This document shows positions 1 to 9,037 of a stretch of DNA of 10,719 bases, piece by piece. The stretch's first letter is position 1. Each line of letters starts with the position of its first letter. Made by a program: the position numbers and the translations under genes. The stretch comes from Pseudomonadota bacterium (GTDB lineage: Bacteria > Pseudomonadota > Alphaproteobacteria > Caulobacterales > Caulobacteraceae): contig JAEXJH010000441.1 in the NCBI GenBank assembly GCA_023445955.1, positions 1-10,719 of the forward strand, read 5' to 3'. Below the pieces are notes generated by a model. The model did not search any database and had not been told where the DNA came from. It was given only the letters and a program-made list of their open reading frames with translations.

Positions 1-533
1 GGGCGGACCAGCGAGACCGTCATCAGCACCGGCTCGTTGCCGACCAGCTCGACACTGCTTTTATGGACCGCGCGCAGCGCGGCGACTTTCTTGGGGTCGG
101 TCTCGATCTGGCGGATCTCGGCGACCAGACGAGCGGTCGGAACGGCGTAGCGGGCATAGGCGTCAGGCGCGACGTCCTTGCCGTTGATCAGGCCGTAGAT
201 TGGCTTGCCATCGGCGTCGAGGACGAAGACGATCTTGTAGCCCAGCGCCCCGCCCAGCGAAGCGCCGATGTTCTGGCTGGCCCAGGCCTGATCGTACTGG
301 TTGTCCAGTTTGATGATCGCCTCGTCCCAGATGACGTAGGGATTGAGAGCGGTCTGGATCTCCTGGCCGCGCTGACGCAGGCCGTTGCCGACCAGGGTCT
401 GCTCGTATTGGCGCTCACGGACGTCGGCGTGGCGGGTGGCCACCGTCAGGGCCACACCGGCAAGCAGGATCATGCCCGCCGCCATGCCGGCGATCAGGCC
501 AAAGATCTTGAGCTCGATGTTCCTGCGATCCAT
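1..533 (-). CDS. CHASE4-domain membrane sensor protein, N-terminal part (gene continues beyond the window)
   Basis: The open frame reads leftward from an ATG at 533-531, preceded by a good Shine-Dalgarno (AGGGGAG), and stays open for 177 codons to the window edge. Residues 10-32 form a hydrophobic membrane segment after a short charged N-terminus. Residues about 40-177 look like a periplasmic CHASE4 sensor domain: the family-typical aromatic-Trp-Asp stretch (PYVIWDEA, 65-72), then a Trp and NIGASLG, then a beta-rich segment with VLDADGKPIYG (104-114). CHASE4 is an extracytoplasmic input domain usually joined to GGDEF/EAL, histidine kinase or chemotaxis outputs. The output domain lies outside the window, so its activity cannot be stated. 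The 88 bp before it separate it from the DUF805 gene on the same strand. The domain call rests on motif recognition only. Confidence 0.75.
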   Translation of the reverse strand, partial: MDRRNIELKIFGLIAGMAAGMILLAGVALTVATRHADVRERQYEQTLVGNGLRQRGQEIQTALNPYVIWDEAIIKLDNQYDQAWASQNIGASLGGALGYKIVFVLDADGKPIYGLINGKDVAPDAYARYAVPTARLVAEIRQIETDPKKVAALRAVHKSSVELVGNEPVLMTVSLVR

Positions 534-621
534 CCCACTCCCCTGAGATGGCGCATCCTTCCTGCGAACGGTTGCAGAAGTCCTTACCGTGACAGTCCTG
601 TGGACAATTTATCGCACATCG

Positions 622-1560
622 TTACGCGATTTGAGTTTCGCGCGGATCGGGACCGTAGGCGTTGCCGCCGCGCGTCCCCGCCAGGCACATCAGCACCAGG
701 TTGATTACGCTGCCGACGACCGGGATGAAGGTCACCAGCCACCAGGCGAACGACAGGCCGCTATCGTGCAGCCGGCGCGCGGTCACCGCCAGGCTAGGCA
801 GCAGCAGGCCTATCGTCGCCGTCCCCACGCCCATCAGCAGGAACGGCGCGGATCCGGACTCCCGCGGCAGGAAGGCCGACAGGCCGAAGAACACCACCGC
901 CAGAACCGCCCATTGGAACAGCAGGAACAGCCAATATTCCGACCGCGTGGCCCGCCCGTCGAACCGCGCGTACTTGACCAGCGGCGCCAGCATCAGCGGC
1001 ACGCCAGGCTTCCCGGCGACCGGCCGGACGGCCTCGGGAGCCACGTCATCCAAGGCCAGCGGCGCTTCGTCGAAGGGATGCGGCGGGACGTATGGCTTCG
1101 GGACGACCTGGACCGGCTGAAGCGGCTCCAGCTCCAATGCCTCGCGGTCCCAGAGCAGTTCGTCCGGAAGCCCAAAGGTGTTCTCGCCCCGCGCGCCGCG
1201 CAGCAGGCCCAACTCGACGAGCGGCCACAACTGTACGACTGGAATGAGCAGCACCAACAAGAACGCGCCACTCCGGTCGCGGTCATGGCAGCGTCGGACC
1301 AGGGCGGCCAGCAGCAGCCAGGTCGTCGGGACCAGGGCCACCAGATAGGCCATGCTGACCGCCTGTTGCCAGATCGCCCAGCCCGCGCCGGGGCCTTCGA
1401 TCACGGCCAGTGGATGCCAATTGGGCAAGCCGGCCAAGCTCAGCAGGCCGTCGCTGGACACCGGGGCCAGGGCCACCAGCGCCGCGCCGAGCACAGCCCA
1501 CCAGAACGTCGAGACGGGACCGCGCCCCTCGAAGCTCGCCAGTCGTGCAAAATTGGACAT
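622..1560 (-). CDS. Inner-membrane protein with tandem DUF805 units
   Basis: A 312-residue protein with two DUF805-like halves. The N-terminal unit (about 4-130) has FARLASFEGRGPVSTFWW, hydrophobic helices and RRCHDRDRSGAF (89-100), and ends in GARGENTFG. The C-terminal unit (about 196-306) has KYARFDGRATRSEYW (196-210), ARRLHDSGLSFAWW (261-274) and GTRGGNAYGPDP. The C-terminal unit matches the family signature better; the N-terminal one is degenerate. A proline- and acid-rich linker (about 133-190) separates them and is probably cytoplasmic. DUF805 proteins are small membrane proteins of unknown function, usually a single unit of about 110-140 residues, so this is a duplicated form. I chose the ATG at 1560 because GAGGT lies 5 bases upstream; an in-frame TTG at 1599 would add 13 residues but fits less well. 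No function can be assigned. Confidence 0.85.
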   Translation of the reverse strand: MSNFARLASFEGRGPVSTFWWAVLGAALVALAPVSSDGLLSLAGLPNWHPLAVIEGPGAGWAIWQQAVSMAYLVALVPTTWLLLAALVRRCHDRDRSGAFLLVLLIPVVQLWPLVELGLLRGARGENTFGLPDELLWDREALELEPLQPVQVVPKPYVPPHPFDEAPLALDDVAPEAVRPVAGKPGVPLMLAPLVKYARFDGRATRSEYWLFLLFQWAVLAVVFFGLSAFLPRESGSAPFLLMGVGTATIGLLLPSLAVTARRLHDSGLSFAWWLVTFIPVVGSVINLVLMCLAGTRGGNAYGPDPRETQIA

Positions 1561-1609
1561 CACAGACCTCGTCCTCGTTGCCTTGGACGGGCGCTGCAAG
1601 AACGCTGCC

Positions 1610-1631
1610 GGTTATCGCGAGTTCAATAACC
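1610..1631. promoter_or_regulatory. Inverted repeat upstream of the DUF805 gene, possible operator
   Basis: Six-base arms GGTTAT (1610-1615) and ATAACC (1626-1631) flank a 10-base spacer, about 50 bp upstream of the DUF805 start codon. The arm centres are 16 bp apart, which could suit a dimeric regulator, and a TTGAAC sequence resembling a -35 element lies inside on the minus strand. No convincing -10 was identified. The repeat is seen directly; a regulatory role is inference. Confidence 0.25.
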
Positions 1632-1644
1632 CTAGGTAGAGAGA

Positions 1645-1698
1645 CGGTTCGCACCAAAATGGGACGAACCGCCCTCCTCCACCCACTTTCGAGGGCGG
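1645..1698 (-). terminator. Probable transcription terminator after metH2, two overlapping hairpins
   Basis: In the gap after the metH2 stop codon two inverted repeats overlap. One has 8-bp arms, CCGCCCTC at 1669-1676 and GAGGGCGG at 1691-1698, with a 14-base loop. The other has 7-bp arms, CGGTTCG at 1645-1651 and CGAACCG at 1665-1671, with a 13-base loop. They share 1669-1671, so they cannot both form completely. Read on the minus strand the first hairpin is followed by TTCGTCCCATTTT rather than a clean U-run, so this is at best a weak intrinsic terminator. Its place between the end of a long operon and a separately promoted gene supports the reading. Confidence 0.45.
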
Positions 1699-1711
1699 GA
1701 GGAAGACCAAA

Positions 1712-4381
<2,670 letters not shown>

Positions 4382-4387
4382 AGTCGC

Positions 4388-5464
4388 TTAGGCCAATTCG
4401 AACGGTTCGAGGCCCGCCAGGCGCATGGCCTTGGGACGCTCGGGGATCTGACGAGGGGTCACGCCGCGCACTTCATCGGCGACGTGACGGATGTGATCCG
4501 GCGTGGTGCCGCAGCAGCCGCCCAGGATGTTGACGAGGCCGTCCTTGGCCCACTCGTGCAAGGCGTGGCCGGTCTCGTGCGGCTCCTCGTCGTACTGACC
4601 CATGGCGTTGGGCAGGCCGGCATTGGGATAGGCCGCGACCAGGGTGTCGGCGATGCGGGCCATCTCGGCGATGTGCGGGCGCATCAAGTCAGCGCCCAGG
4701 GCGCAGTTGAAGCCTACCGCGAACGGCTTGCAGTGCTTGACGCTGTTCCAGAACGCCTCGGCCGTCTGGCCCGACAGGGTGCGGCCCGAGCGATCGGTGA
4801 TGGTGCCGCTAATCCAGATCGGCAGCTCCTCATGGCCCTCGTCGCGCAGGTCGAGGATGGCCTTGATCGCGGCCTTGCAATTCAGGGTGTCGGTGATGGT
4901 CTCGATCAGGAAGAGATCGACTCCGCCCTTGTACAGCGCGTCCACCTGCTGGCGGTACGCCTCGTACACCTGGTCGAAGGTCACCTTGCGCGCGCCAGGA
5001 TCGTTCACGTCGGACGACATCGACAGCATGACGTTCAGCGGCCCGATCGAGCCGGCGATGAACTTCGGCGAGGCGGGGTTCTCGGCGTTCCAGCGGTCGG
5101 CGACCGAGCGGCCGATCCTGGCGCCCTCGAAATTGATGTCCCAGACGTCCTGCTGGCCCAGGTGATAGTCGGCCTGGGCGATGGTGGTGCCCGAGAAGGT
5201 GTTGGTCTCGGAAATGTCGGCGCCAGCCGAGAAATAGGCGTCGTGCAGTTCGGCCACGAGATCCGGCCGGGTCAGGCACAGGATGTCGTTGTTGCCCTTC
5301 ATCTGGCCGTTGTAGTCGGCGAAGCGATCGGCGCGATAGTCGGCCTCGGTCAGGCCCTTCTTCTGGAACATCACGCCCCAGGAGCCGTCCAGGATCAGGA
5401 TCTTCTGCTTCGACGCGCCCTTGAGGGCGGCGACGCGGTTGGCGCGGATAGTCAGGTCGGTCAT
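4388..5464 (-). CDS. metH: Methionine synthase, N-terminal polypeptide (homocysteine S-methyltransferase domain)
   Basis: A 358-residue zinc-dependent homocysteine-binding barrel, equal to the first module of E. coli MetH. The zinc ligands are visible as GFNC (Cys254) and GGCCGTTP (Cys317, Cys318). Other family stretches are SAGADISETNTFSGT (79-93), GSIGPLN (138-144) and DLFLIETITDTLNCKAA (183-199). The usual glycine-rich LDGGMGT near the N-terminus reads LDGSWGV here (25-31). The protein ends in RLAGLEPFELA, which corresponds to the linker before the folate domain in single-chain MetH, so the break falls between domains and not inside one. It should work with the metH2 product as a two-part enzyme. 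The start ATG overlaps the stop of the metallo-beta-lactamase gene by 4 bases, with GGAG 7 bases upstream inside that gene. It could be mistaken for a stand-alone S-methylmethionine-type enzyme (MmuM), but the neighbour and the linker-like tail argue against that. Confidence 0.95.
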   Translation of the reverse strand: MTDLTIRANRVAALKGASKQKILILDGSWGVMFQKKGLTEADYRADRFADYNGQMKGNNDILCLTRPDLVAELHDAYFSAGADISETNTFSGTTIAQADYHLGQQDVWDINFEGARIGRSVADRWNAENPASPKFIAGSIGPLNVMLSMSSDVNDPGARKVTFDQVYEAYRQQVDALYKGGVDLFLIETITDTLNCKAAIKAILDLRDEGHEELPIWISGTITDRSGRTLSGQTAEAFWNSVKHCKPFAVGFNCALGADLMRPHIAEMARIADTLVAAYPNAGLPNAMGQYDEEPHETGHALHEWAKDGLVNILGGCCGTTPDHIRHVADEVRGVTPRQIPERPKAMRLAGLEPFELA

Positions 5465-6345
5465 CGCTTGGCTCCGGGAGCGGCGGCCTGCTGGCGCGCC
5501 AGTTCCTGGTTGAATCGGGTCTCATAGCCGTCGACGAGACGGCCCAGTTCGGTCGGATCGACGAAGGCGTTCGGATCGCCGCGCAGCTGCTTCTGGCGCT
5601 TGGCCAGCAGGTCGCCCTGCTCTTCGTGGCTGGGCAGCATCACGTCGGTCGGGATGGCGCGCATGGCCGCGAAGCTGGCGCGATAGTCGGCGACGATGTT
5701 GCGGTGCTCCTTGTTGCCGACCAGCTGGTTGCCGGCCACCGACAGCGAGCAGTTGAAGGTGACGTTCAGCGGACGGCCCTTCTCGGTCACCTGGGTCGTC
5801 CAGGTGGTGCAGCCGATCGAGTGGCCCGGCGTCAGGTGGGCGACTAGGGTCGTCTCGCCCAGCTTCAGCTTCTGGCCATCGCCGAAGGCCTTGTCGACCT
5901 TGACCGCCGGGAACGGCGTCGGGCCGTTGCTGTTGCCGCCAATGTGGTGGCCGGCCTCCAGCGCCGGCTCGTCCAGGCGCGAGGCCCACAGCTTGGCCTG
6001 GGGGATATCGGCCTTCAGCTGGGCGAAGCCGCCGGCGTGGTCGTAGTGGGCGTGGGTGTTGATCAGCACCTTCACGTCCGCCAGCTGGAAGCCCAACTGC
6101 TGGATGCTGCGCTCGATCAGCTTGCCGCCTTCCGCCGACGGGCCGCCATCCAGCAGGATGTGGCCCTCCGACGAGGTGATCAGCCAGACCGACAGGCCTT
6201 CGGAGCCGACATAGTAGATGTTGCCGACCACGCGGTACGGCTTGATCGGCCGAACCCAGTTGGCGTTGTCGTCGGCCGGGGCGGCGGTCTGGTGCGCGAC
6301 GGCCGGCGTGGCCAGCAGCGCCAGGGCGAGGATCAGGGCCTTCAT
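5461..6345 (-). CDS. Subclass B3 metallo-beta-lactamase family protein, exported
   Basis: A 294-residue protein with a signal peptide (residues 1-17, hydrophobic core ALILALALLATPAVA, likely cut after AVA), so probably periplasmic. The mature part has the metallo-beta-lactamase fold with the full B3 zinc set: HAHYDH (His98, His100, Asp102, His103), His175 in TPGHSIG and His240 in PSHEEQ. CSLSVAGNQLVGN (199-211) lines up with the Ser-bearing loop of B3 enzymes such as L1. The C-terminal FVDPTELGRLVD is common in this subclass. C. crescentus is known to carry the B3 enzyme CAU-1/Mbl1B; this may be its orthologue, but I could not align them. The gene lies between metF and metH with 4-base overlaps on both sides and has a strong GGAGG 7 bases before its ATG. 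Beta-lactam hydrolysis is likely from the family; a role linked to methionine metabolism, for example on a thiolactone or other ester, is only a guess from context. The residues after His240 (EEQGD) are unusually acidic. Confidence 0.9.
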   Translation of the reverse strand: MKALILALALLATPAVAHQTAAPADDNANWVRPIKPYRVVGNIYYVGSEGLSVWLITSSEGHILLDGGPSAEGGKLIERSIQQLGFQLADVKVLINTHAHYDHAGGFAQLKADIPQAKLWASRLDEPALEAGHHIGGNSNGPTPFPAVKVDKAFGDGQKLKLGETTLVAHLTPGHSIGCTTWTTQVTEKGRPLNVTFNCSLSVAGNQLVGNKEHRNIVADYRASFAAMRAIPTDVMLPSHEEQGDLLAKRQKQLRGDPNAFVDPTELGRLVDGYETRFNQELARQQAAAPGAKR

Positions 6346-7286
6346 GCGGCGGCCTCCGCCGGAGCCGGCGTCGTCTCGCGAATGCCCAGCACACGGCAGA
6401 TCGCATAGACCAGGTCAGCCCGGTTCAGGGTGTAGAAGTGGAAGTCCTCGAAGCCCTGCTCCTGCAGCTTGGCGCACATCTCGGCAGCGACCGAGCAGGC
6501 GATCAGGCGGCGGGTCTCGGCGTCGTGCTCGAGGCCGTCGAACAGGTTGCCCAGCCACGACGGGATCGCCGTCTGACAGGCGGCCGCCATCTTCTTCAGG
6601 CCCGCGAAGTTCGTGACCGGCATGATCCCCGGCACGATCGGAATGGTGATCCCGGCGGCGCGGACCTTGTCGACATAGCGCAGGAAGGCGTCGATATCGA
6701 AGAAGAACTGGCTGATGCCCAGCGTCGCGCCGGCGTCGACCTTCTGCTTCAGGACATCAATGTCGTGCTCCAGCGACGGGCTTTCCGGGTGCTTCTCCGG
6801 ATAGACGCCGACCAGCACCTCGAACGGCGCGATGCCGCGCAGGGCCTTGGTCAGCTCGGTGGCGTTGGCGTAGCCGTCCTCGCGCGGCACGTAGACGCCG
6901 CCGATCCCGCCCTCGCCCGGAGGCGGGTCGCCGCGCAGCGAGACGATGTGGCGAACGCCCGTCTCCCAGTATTCGCGGATCACCTCGTCGACCTCGTCAC
7001 GCGAGGCGCCGACGCAGGTCAGGTGGGCGGCGGGCTTGAGATTGGTCTCGTCCAGGATGCGCTTGACCGTGCGGTGCGTACGCTCACGCGTCGAGCCGCC
7101 GGCGCCGTAGGTCACCGAGACGAAGGCCGGGTCCAGCGGAGCCAGGCGGGTGATGGCCTGCCACAGGCTCTCCTCCATCGCCGGGGTCTTGGGCGGGAAG
7201 AACTCGAACGAAACGCGGGGACGATAGGTGCGCTCGCCGGCGCGGGCGACGGGACCGATCACGCGGCGGGTAGGCGGAAGGGTCAT
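6342..7286 (-). CDS. metF: Methylenetetrahydrofolate reductase
   Basis: A 314-residue cytosolic flavoenzyme that reduces 5,10-methylenetetrahydrofolate to 5-methyltetrahydrofolate, the methyl donor for MetH encoded downstream. Family landmarks in order: VSFEFFPPKT (25-34, catalytic Glu28), VSVTYGAGGSTRERT (56-70), HLTCVG (88-93), SLRGDPP (116-122, with the flavin/folate-contacting Asp120), VGVYPEKHPES (159-169), GATLGISQFFFD (186-197), PGIMPV (219-224) and FHFYTLNR (282-289). The length fits the bacterial MetF family (about 290-310), with a short extra N-terminus. The ATG shares ATGA with the stop of the ArsR-methyltransferase gene and has AGAGG about 8 bases upstream. The stop overlaps the next start in the same way, so it is co-translated within the methionine operon and presumably controlled by the palindrome at 8263-8286. 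Confidence 0.97.
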   Translation of the reverse strand: MTLPPTRRVIGPVARAGERTYRPRVSFEFFPPKTPAMEESLWQAITRLAPLDPAFVSVTYGAGGSTRERTHRTVKRILDETNLKPAAHLTCVGASRDEVDEVIREYWETGVRHIVSLRGDPPPGEGGIGGVYVPREDGYANATELTKALRGIAPFEVLVGVYPEKHPESPSLEHDIDVLKQKVDAGATLGISQFFFDIDAFLRYVDKVRAAGITIPIVPGIMPVTNFAGLKKMAAACQTAIPSWLGNLFDGLEHDAETRRLIACSVAAEMCAKLQEQGFEDFHFYTLNRADLVYAICRVLGIRETTPAPAEAAA

Positions 7287-8260
7287 GCGGCGTTCCTCTC
7301 GGCCAGCGCGGCGGCGGGGCGGCGGGCGGTCCAGATCTTGACGGTCAGCCCCTCGTCGGTGGCCGGCGGCAGGGCGATGTTGCTTTCCAGCGCCAGGCCC
7401 GCAGCCTGCAGCCAGGTGACGATCTCGACGTCATCGAAGCCCAGGCGGCGGTGCTGGTGCGCCTCGCGCAGGAACTCGTGGTCGTGCGGGGCGAAGTCGG
7501 CGATCAGCAGCAGGCCGCCGGGCGTGACCAGGCGCGCGGCCTCGGCCACGGCGTTGGCCGGATCGGTCAGGTAGTGCAGCACCTGGTGGACGGTGACCAG
7601 GTCGGCGCAGCCGCCCGGCAGGCCGGTGCGGAAGATGTCGCCGTGGCGCAGCTCGCAGCTGGAGAGACCCGCCTTGGTCACCTCGTCGCGGGCGATGTTA
7701 AGCATCTGCTGCGAGAGATCCAGGCCCAGGGCGTTGTTGGCGCGCTTGCCCAGCAGCGTTAGCATGCGGCCCGCGCCCGCGCCCAGGTCGACCAGCTCTG
7801 CGAACGGCCCCTCGCCGGTCGCGCGCAGGATCGCCGCCTCGACCTCGGCCTCATCGACATACAGCGAGCGGATCTCGTTCCAGCGCGCGGCGTTGCGGGC
7901 GAAATAGGCCTGGGCGTCGGTCGAGCGCTCGGCGCGCACGGCCGACAGCTTGTCGGCGTCCAGCCGCACGATCGGATCGGTGTCGTCGATCAGGTCCAGC
8001 GCCTGCTCCACGAGGAAGCGCCCAGGCGACTTGGCGGCTAGGCGGTAGAACACCCAGGCCCCGTCCGGAAAGCGCTCGACCAAGCCCGCTTCGGCCAGCA
8101 GCTTCAGGTGACGCGAGACGCGCGGCTGGCTCTGGTCCAGGATCCGGCACAGCTCCAGCACCGACAGCTCCTCTGCTGCCAGCAAGGCCAGCAGACGCAG
8201 GCGCGTCGACTCGCCGGCGGCGCGCAGCACTTCGACGACCTGTTCAGCGGTGAGCTTCAT
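7283..8260 (-). CDS. ArsR-family regulator fused to a SAM-dependent methyltransferase domain (SahR-like)
   Basis: A 325-residue fusion. Residues about 6-80 form an ArsR winged helix-turn-helix (ESTRLRLLALL 17-27; recognition helix SQPRVSRHLKLL 44-55; wing DGAWVFYRL 66-74). No cysteine metal site is evident in it. Residues about 115-310 form a class I methyltransferase: motif I DLGAGAGRML (158-167), acidic loop GLDLS (179-183), GDIF (207-210) and post-motif TPGG (246-249). ArsR regulators of methionine-cycle genes that sense S-adenosylhomocysteine (SahR) are known in Proteobacteria. This protein's position as first gene of a metF-metH operon fits that role, with the methyltransferase domain acting as ligand sensor; catalysis is not excluded. 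It probably regulates its own operon through the adjacent palindrome. No Shine-Dalgarno precedes the ATG, suggesting a leaderless message. Its stop overlaps metF by 4 bases. The domain assignment is strong; the ligand and targets are inferred. Confidence 0.9.
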   Translation of the reverse strand: MKLTAEQVVEVLRAAGESTRLRLLALLAAEELSVLELCRILDQSQPRVSRHLKLLAEAGLVERFPDGAWVFYRLAAKSPGRFLVEQALDLIDDTDPIVRLDADKLSAVRAERSTDAQAYFARNAARWNEIRSLYVDEAEVEAAILRATGEGPFAELVDLGAGAGRMLTLLGKRANNALGLDLSQQMLNIARDEVTKAGLSSCELRHGDIFRTGLPGGCADLVTVHQVLHYLTDPANAVAEAARLVTPGGLLLIADFAPHDHEFLREAHQHRRLGFDDVEIVTWLQAAGLALESNIALPPATDEGLTVKIWTARRPAAALAERNAA

Positions 8261-8262
8261 AG

Positions 8263-8286
8263 GGACATAAAGATATCTTTATGTCC
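8263..8286. promoter_or_regulatory. Perfect 24-bp palindrome, probable operator of the methionine operon
   Basis: The half-site GGACATAAAGAT (8263-8274) is followed at once by its exact reverse complement (8275-8286), with no spacer and no mismatch. The AT-rich core with central GATATC stands out in otherwise GC-rich DNA. It ends 2 bp upstream of the ArsR-methyltransferase start codon (8260). ArsR-type dimers bind such palindromes and usually repress from a promoter-overlapping site. No second copy was noticed elsewhere in the window. The repeat is directly visible; its recognition by the adjacent gene product is inference. Confidence 0.85.
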
Positions 8287-8296
8287 GATTTGGCAA
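8270..8296 (-). promoter_or_regulatory. Candidate promoter of the methionine operon, overlapping the operator
   Basis: On the minus strand TTGCCA (8296-8291) could serve as a -35 and TATCTT (8275-8270) as a -10, with a 15-base spacer (16 if the -35 is read one base earlier). Transcription would then begin around 8263-8260, at or next to the A of the start codon, giving a leaderless mRNA. The -10 lies wholly inside the palindrome, so a bound repressor would block RNA polymerase. The spacing is slightly short and the elements are imperfect. Confidence 0.4.
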
Positions 8297-8303
8297 GAGG
8301 ATA

Positions 8304-8681
8304 TTATGCCTCGCCGATGCCGGCCGCAGGCTCCCAAAGCTCGATTTTAACCCCTGCCGGGTCGATCAGCCAAGCGAAACGGCCCATGCCGTCTTCGTCC
8401 TGGCGGCCCGTCGGCTCGACGCCCTCGGCGGCGGCCTTGGCCAACACGCCGTCGATATCATCGACCACGAAATTGATCATGAACGGCGCCGTCGAGGGCG
8501 CGAAATACTGGCTGTCGGCGCCGAAAAGCGCCCAGTTGGTGGTCGCGGTGCGCGGCGACTTGAACACCGCCCCGCCCCACGAGTGGATTTCGAAGCCCAG
8601 CACCCGCGCGTACCAGTCGCGCACGGCGGCCGGACCCTCGGCCTTGTAGAACACCCCGCCCAGACCCAGCACCTTGGCCAT
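8304..8681 (-). CDS. VOC-superfamily (glyoxalase/bleomycin-resistance fold) protein
   Basis: A 125-residue protein with the paired beta-alpha-beta-beta-beta pattern of the vicinal oxygen chelate fold. The first half has LGGVFYKAEGPAAVRDWYARVLGFEI (7-32). The second has FMINFVVDDIDGVLAKAAAEGVEP (67-90) and ends in GRFAWLIDPAGVKIELWEP (100-118), where Glu114 is at the usual metal-ligand position. The first strand has no His or Glu at the expected ligand position, so the metal site may be altered. The ATG at 8681 is preferred because AGGGGA lies about 7 bases upstream; an in-frame start at 8708 would overlap the HxlR gene. Only 2 bases separate it from the HxlR stop, so the two form one transcript. 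The substrate is unknown; members include dioxygenases, glyoxalases and drug-binding proteins. Confidence 0.8.
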   Translation of the reverse strand: MAKVLGLGGVFYKAEGPAAVRDWYARVLGFEIHSWGGAVFKSPRTATTNWALFGADSQYFAPSTAPFMINFVVDDIDGVLAKAAAEGVEPTGRQDEDGMGRFAWLIDPAGVKIELWEPAAGIGEA

Positions 8682-8683
8682 CG

Positions 8684-9037
8684 CTAATCCCCTGTCGCGC
8701 TCGCCCAATCCTCAGACCACCTTAGCAGAGGCCACAGCGCGATGATCAAGTCCGCACCGCGCGGGCTGAGACGATAGCCGCCGTCGGCGGCCACGATGTC
8801 GGCGGCGCGCAGCTCGGACAGGCGCGTGTTCAGCGTCCCCGGCGGCAGCTCGGCCGCCGCCTGCAGGGCGCGAAAGGTCAGGACGCGGCCCTCACGCAGT
8901 TCCCAGACTATGCGCAACGCGCCGCGCCGGCCCAGCAGATCCAGCGCCGCCATGATCGGCTTGCCGCTCTCCGAGCCGCGAACGGCGCGCCCGGGCAAAG
9001 GCGCTTCATTTTTTGTAGCGTTGTCGGAATTTTCCAT
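8684..9037 (-). CDS. HxlR-family winged-helix transcriptional regulator
   Basis: A 117-residue protein (from the ATG at 9037) with the HxlR pattern: IMAALDLLGRRGALRIVWELREG (28-50), a helix-turn-helix in LTFRALQAAAELPPGTLNTRLSELRAADIV (53-82) and the wing GGYRLSPRGADLI (86-98). The cysteine that redox-sensing HxlR members carry just before this core is absent here (KPIM), so thiol sensing at that site is unlikely. An upstream in-frame ATG at 9070 would add 11 residues, including two cysteines, but would run into the divergent gene; neither start has a Shine-Dalgarno. It is followed 2 bases later by the VOC gene and is divergent from the CMD-family gene at 9069. A palindrome covers its start codon, which suggests autoregulation and control of the divergent gene. 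Confidence 0.8.
   Translation of the reverse strand: MENSDNATKNEAPLPGRAVRGSESGKPIMAALDLLGRRGALRIVWELREGRVLTFRALQAAAELPPGTLNTRLSELRAADIVAADGGYRLSPRGADLIIALWPLLRWSEDWASATGD

Noticed and set aside
534..621. Short inverted repeat GTCC-ACA-GGAC between the DUF805 and CHASE4 genes
   Set aside because: Four-base arms are expected by chance in GC-rich DNA, and no promoter or terminator elements accompany it.
63..704. Plus-strand open frame of 213 codons at the left edge
   Set aside because: It is antisense to the CHASE4 sensor, whose frame has a good Shine-Dalgarno, a membrane segment and family motifs.
589..1629. Plus-strand open frame of 346 codons opposite the DUF805 gene
   Set aside because: Its composition is dominated by Q, R, H and P, it has no domain, and it overlaps a well-supported membrane protein gene on the other strand.
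8261..8303. SAM riboswitch upstream of the methionine operon
   Set aside because: Only 43 bp separate the VOC stop from the operon start, too little for a known SAM aptamer, and the region is a simple palindrome. Regulation by the ArsR-type protein is the simpler reading.
8281..8649. Plus-strand frame starting inside the palindrome at 8281, suggesting the palindrome serves a divergent gene
   Set aside because: It lies fully antisense to the VOC gene, has no recognisable domain and no ribosome binding site; the palindrome is better explained as the operator of the minus-strand operon.
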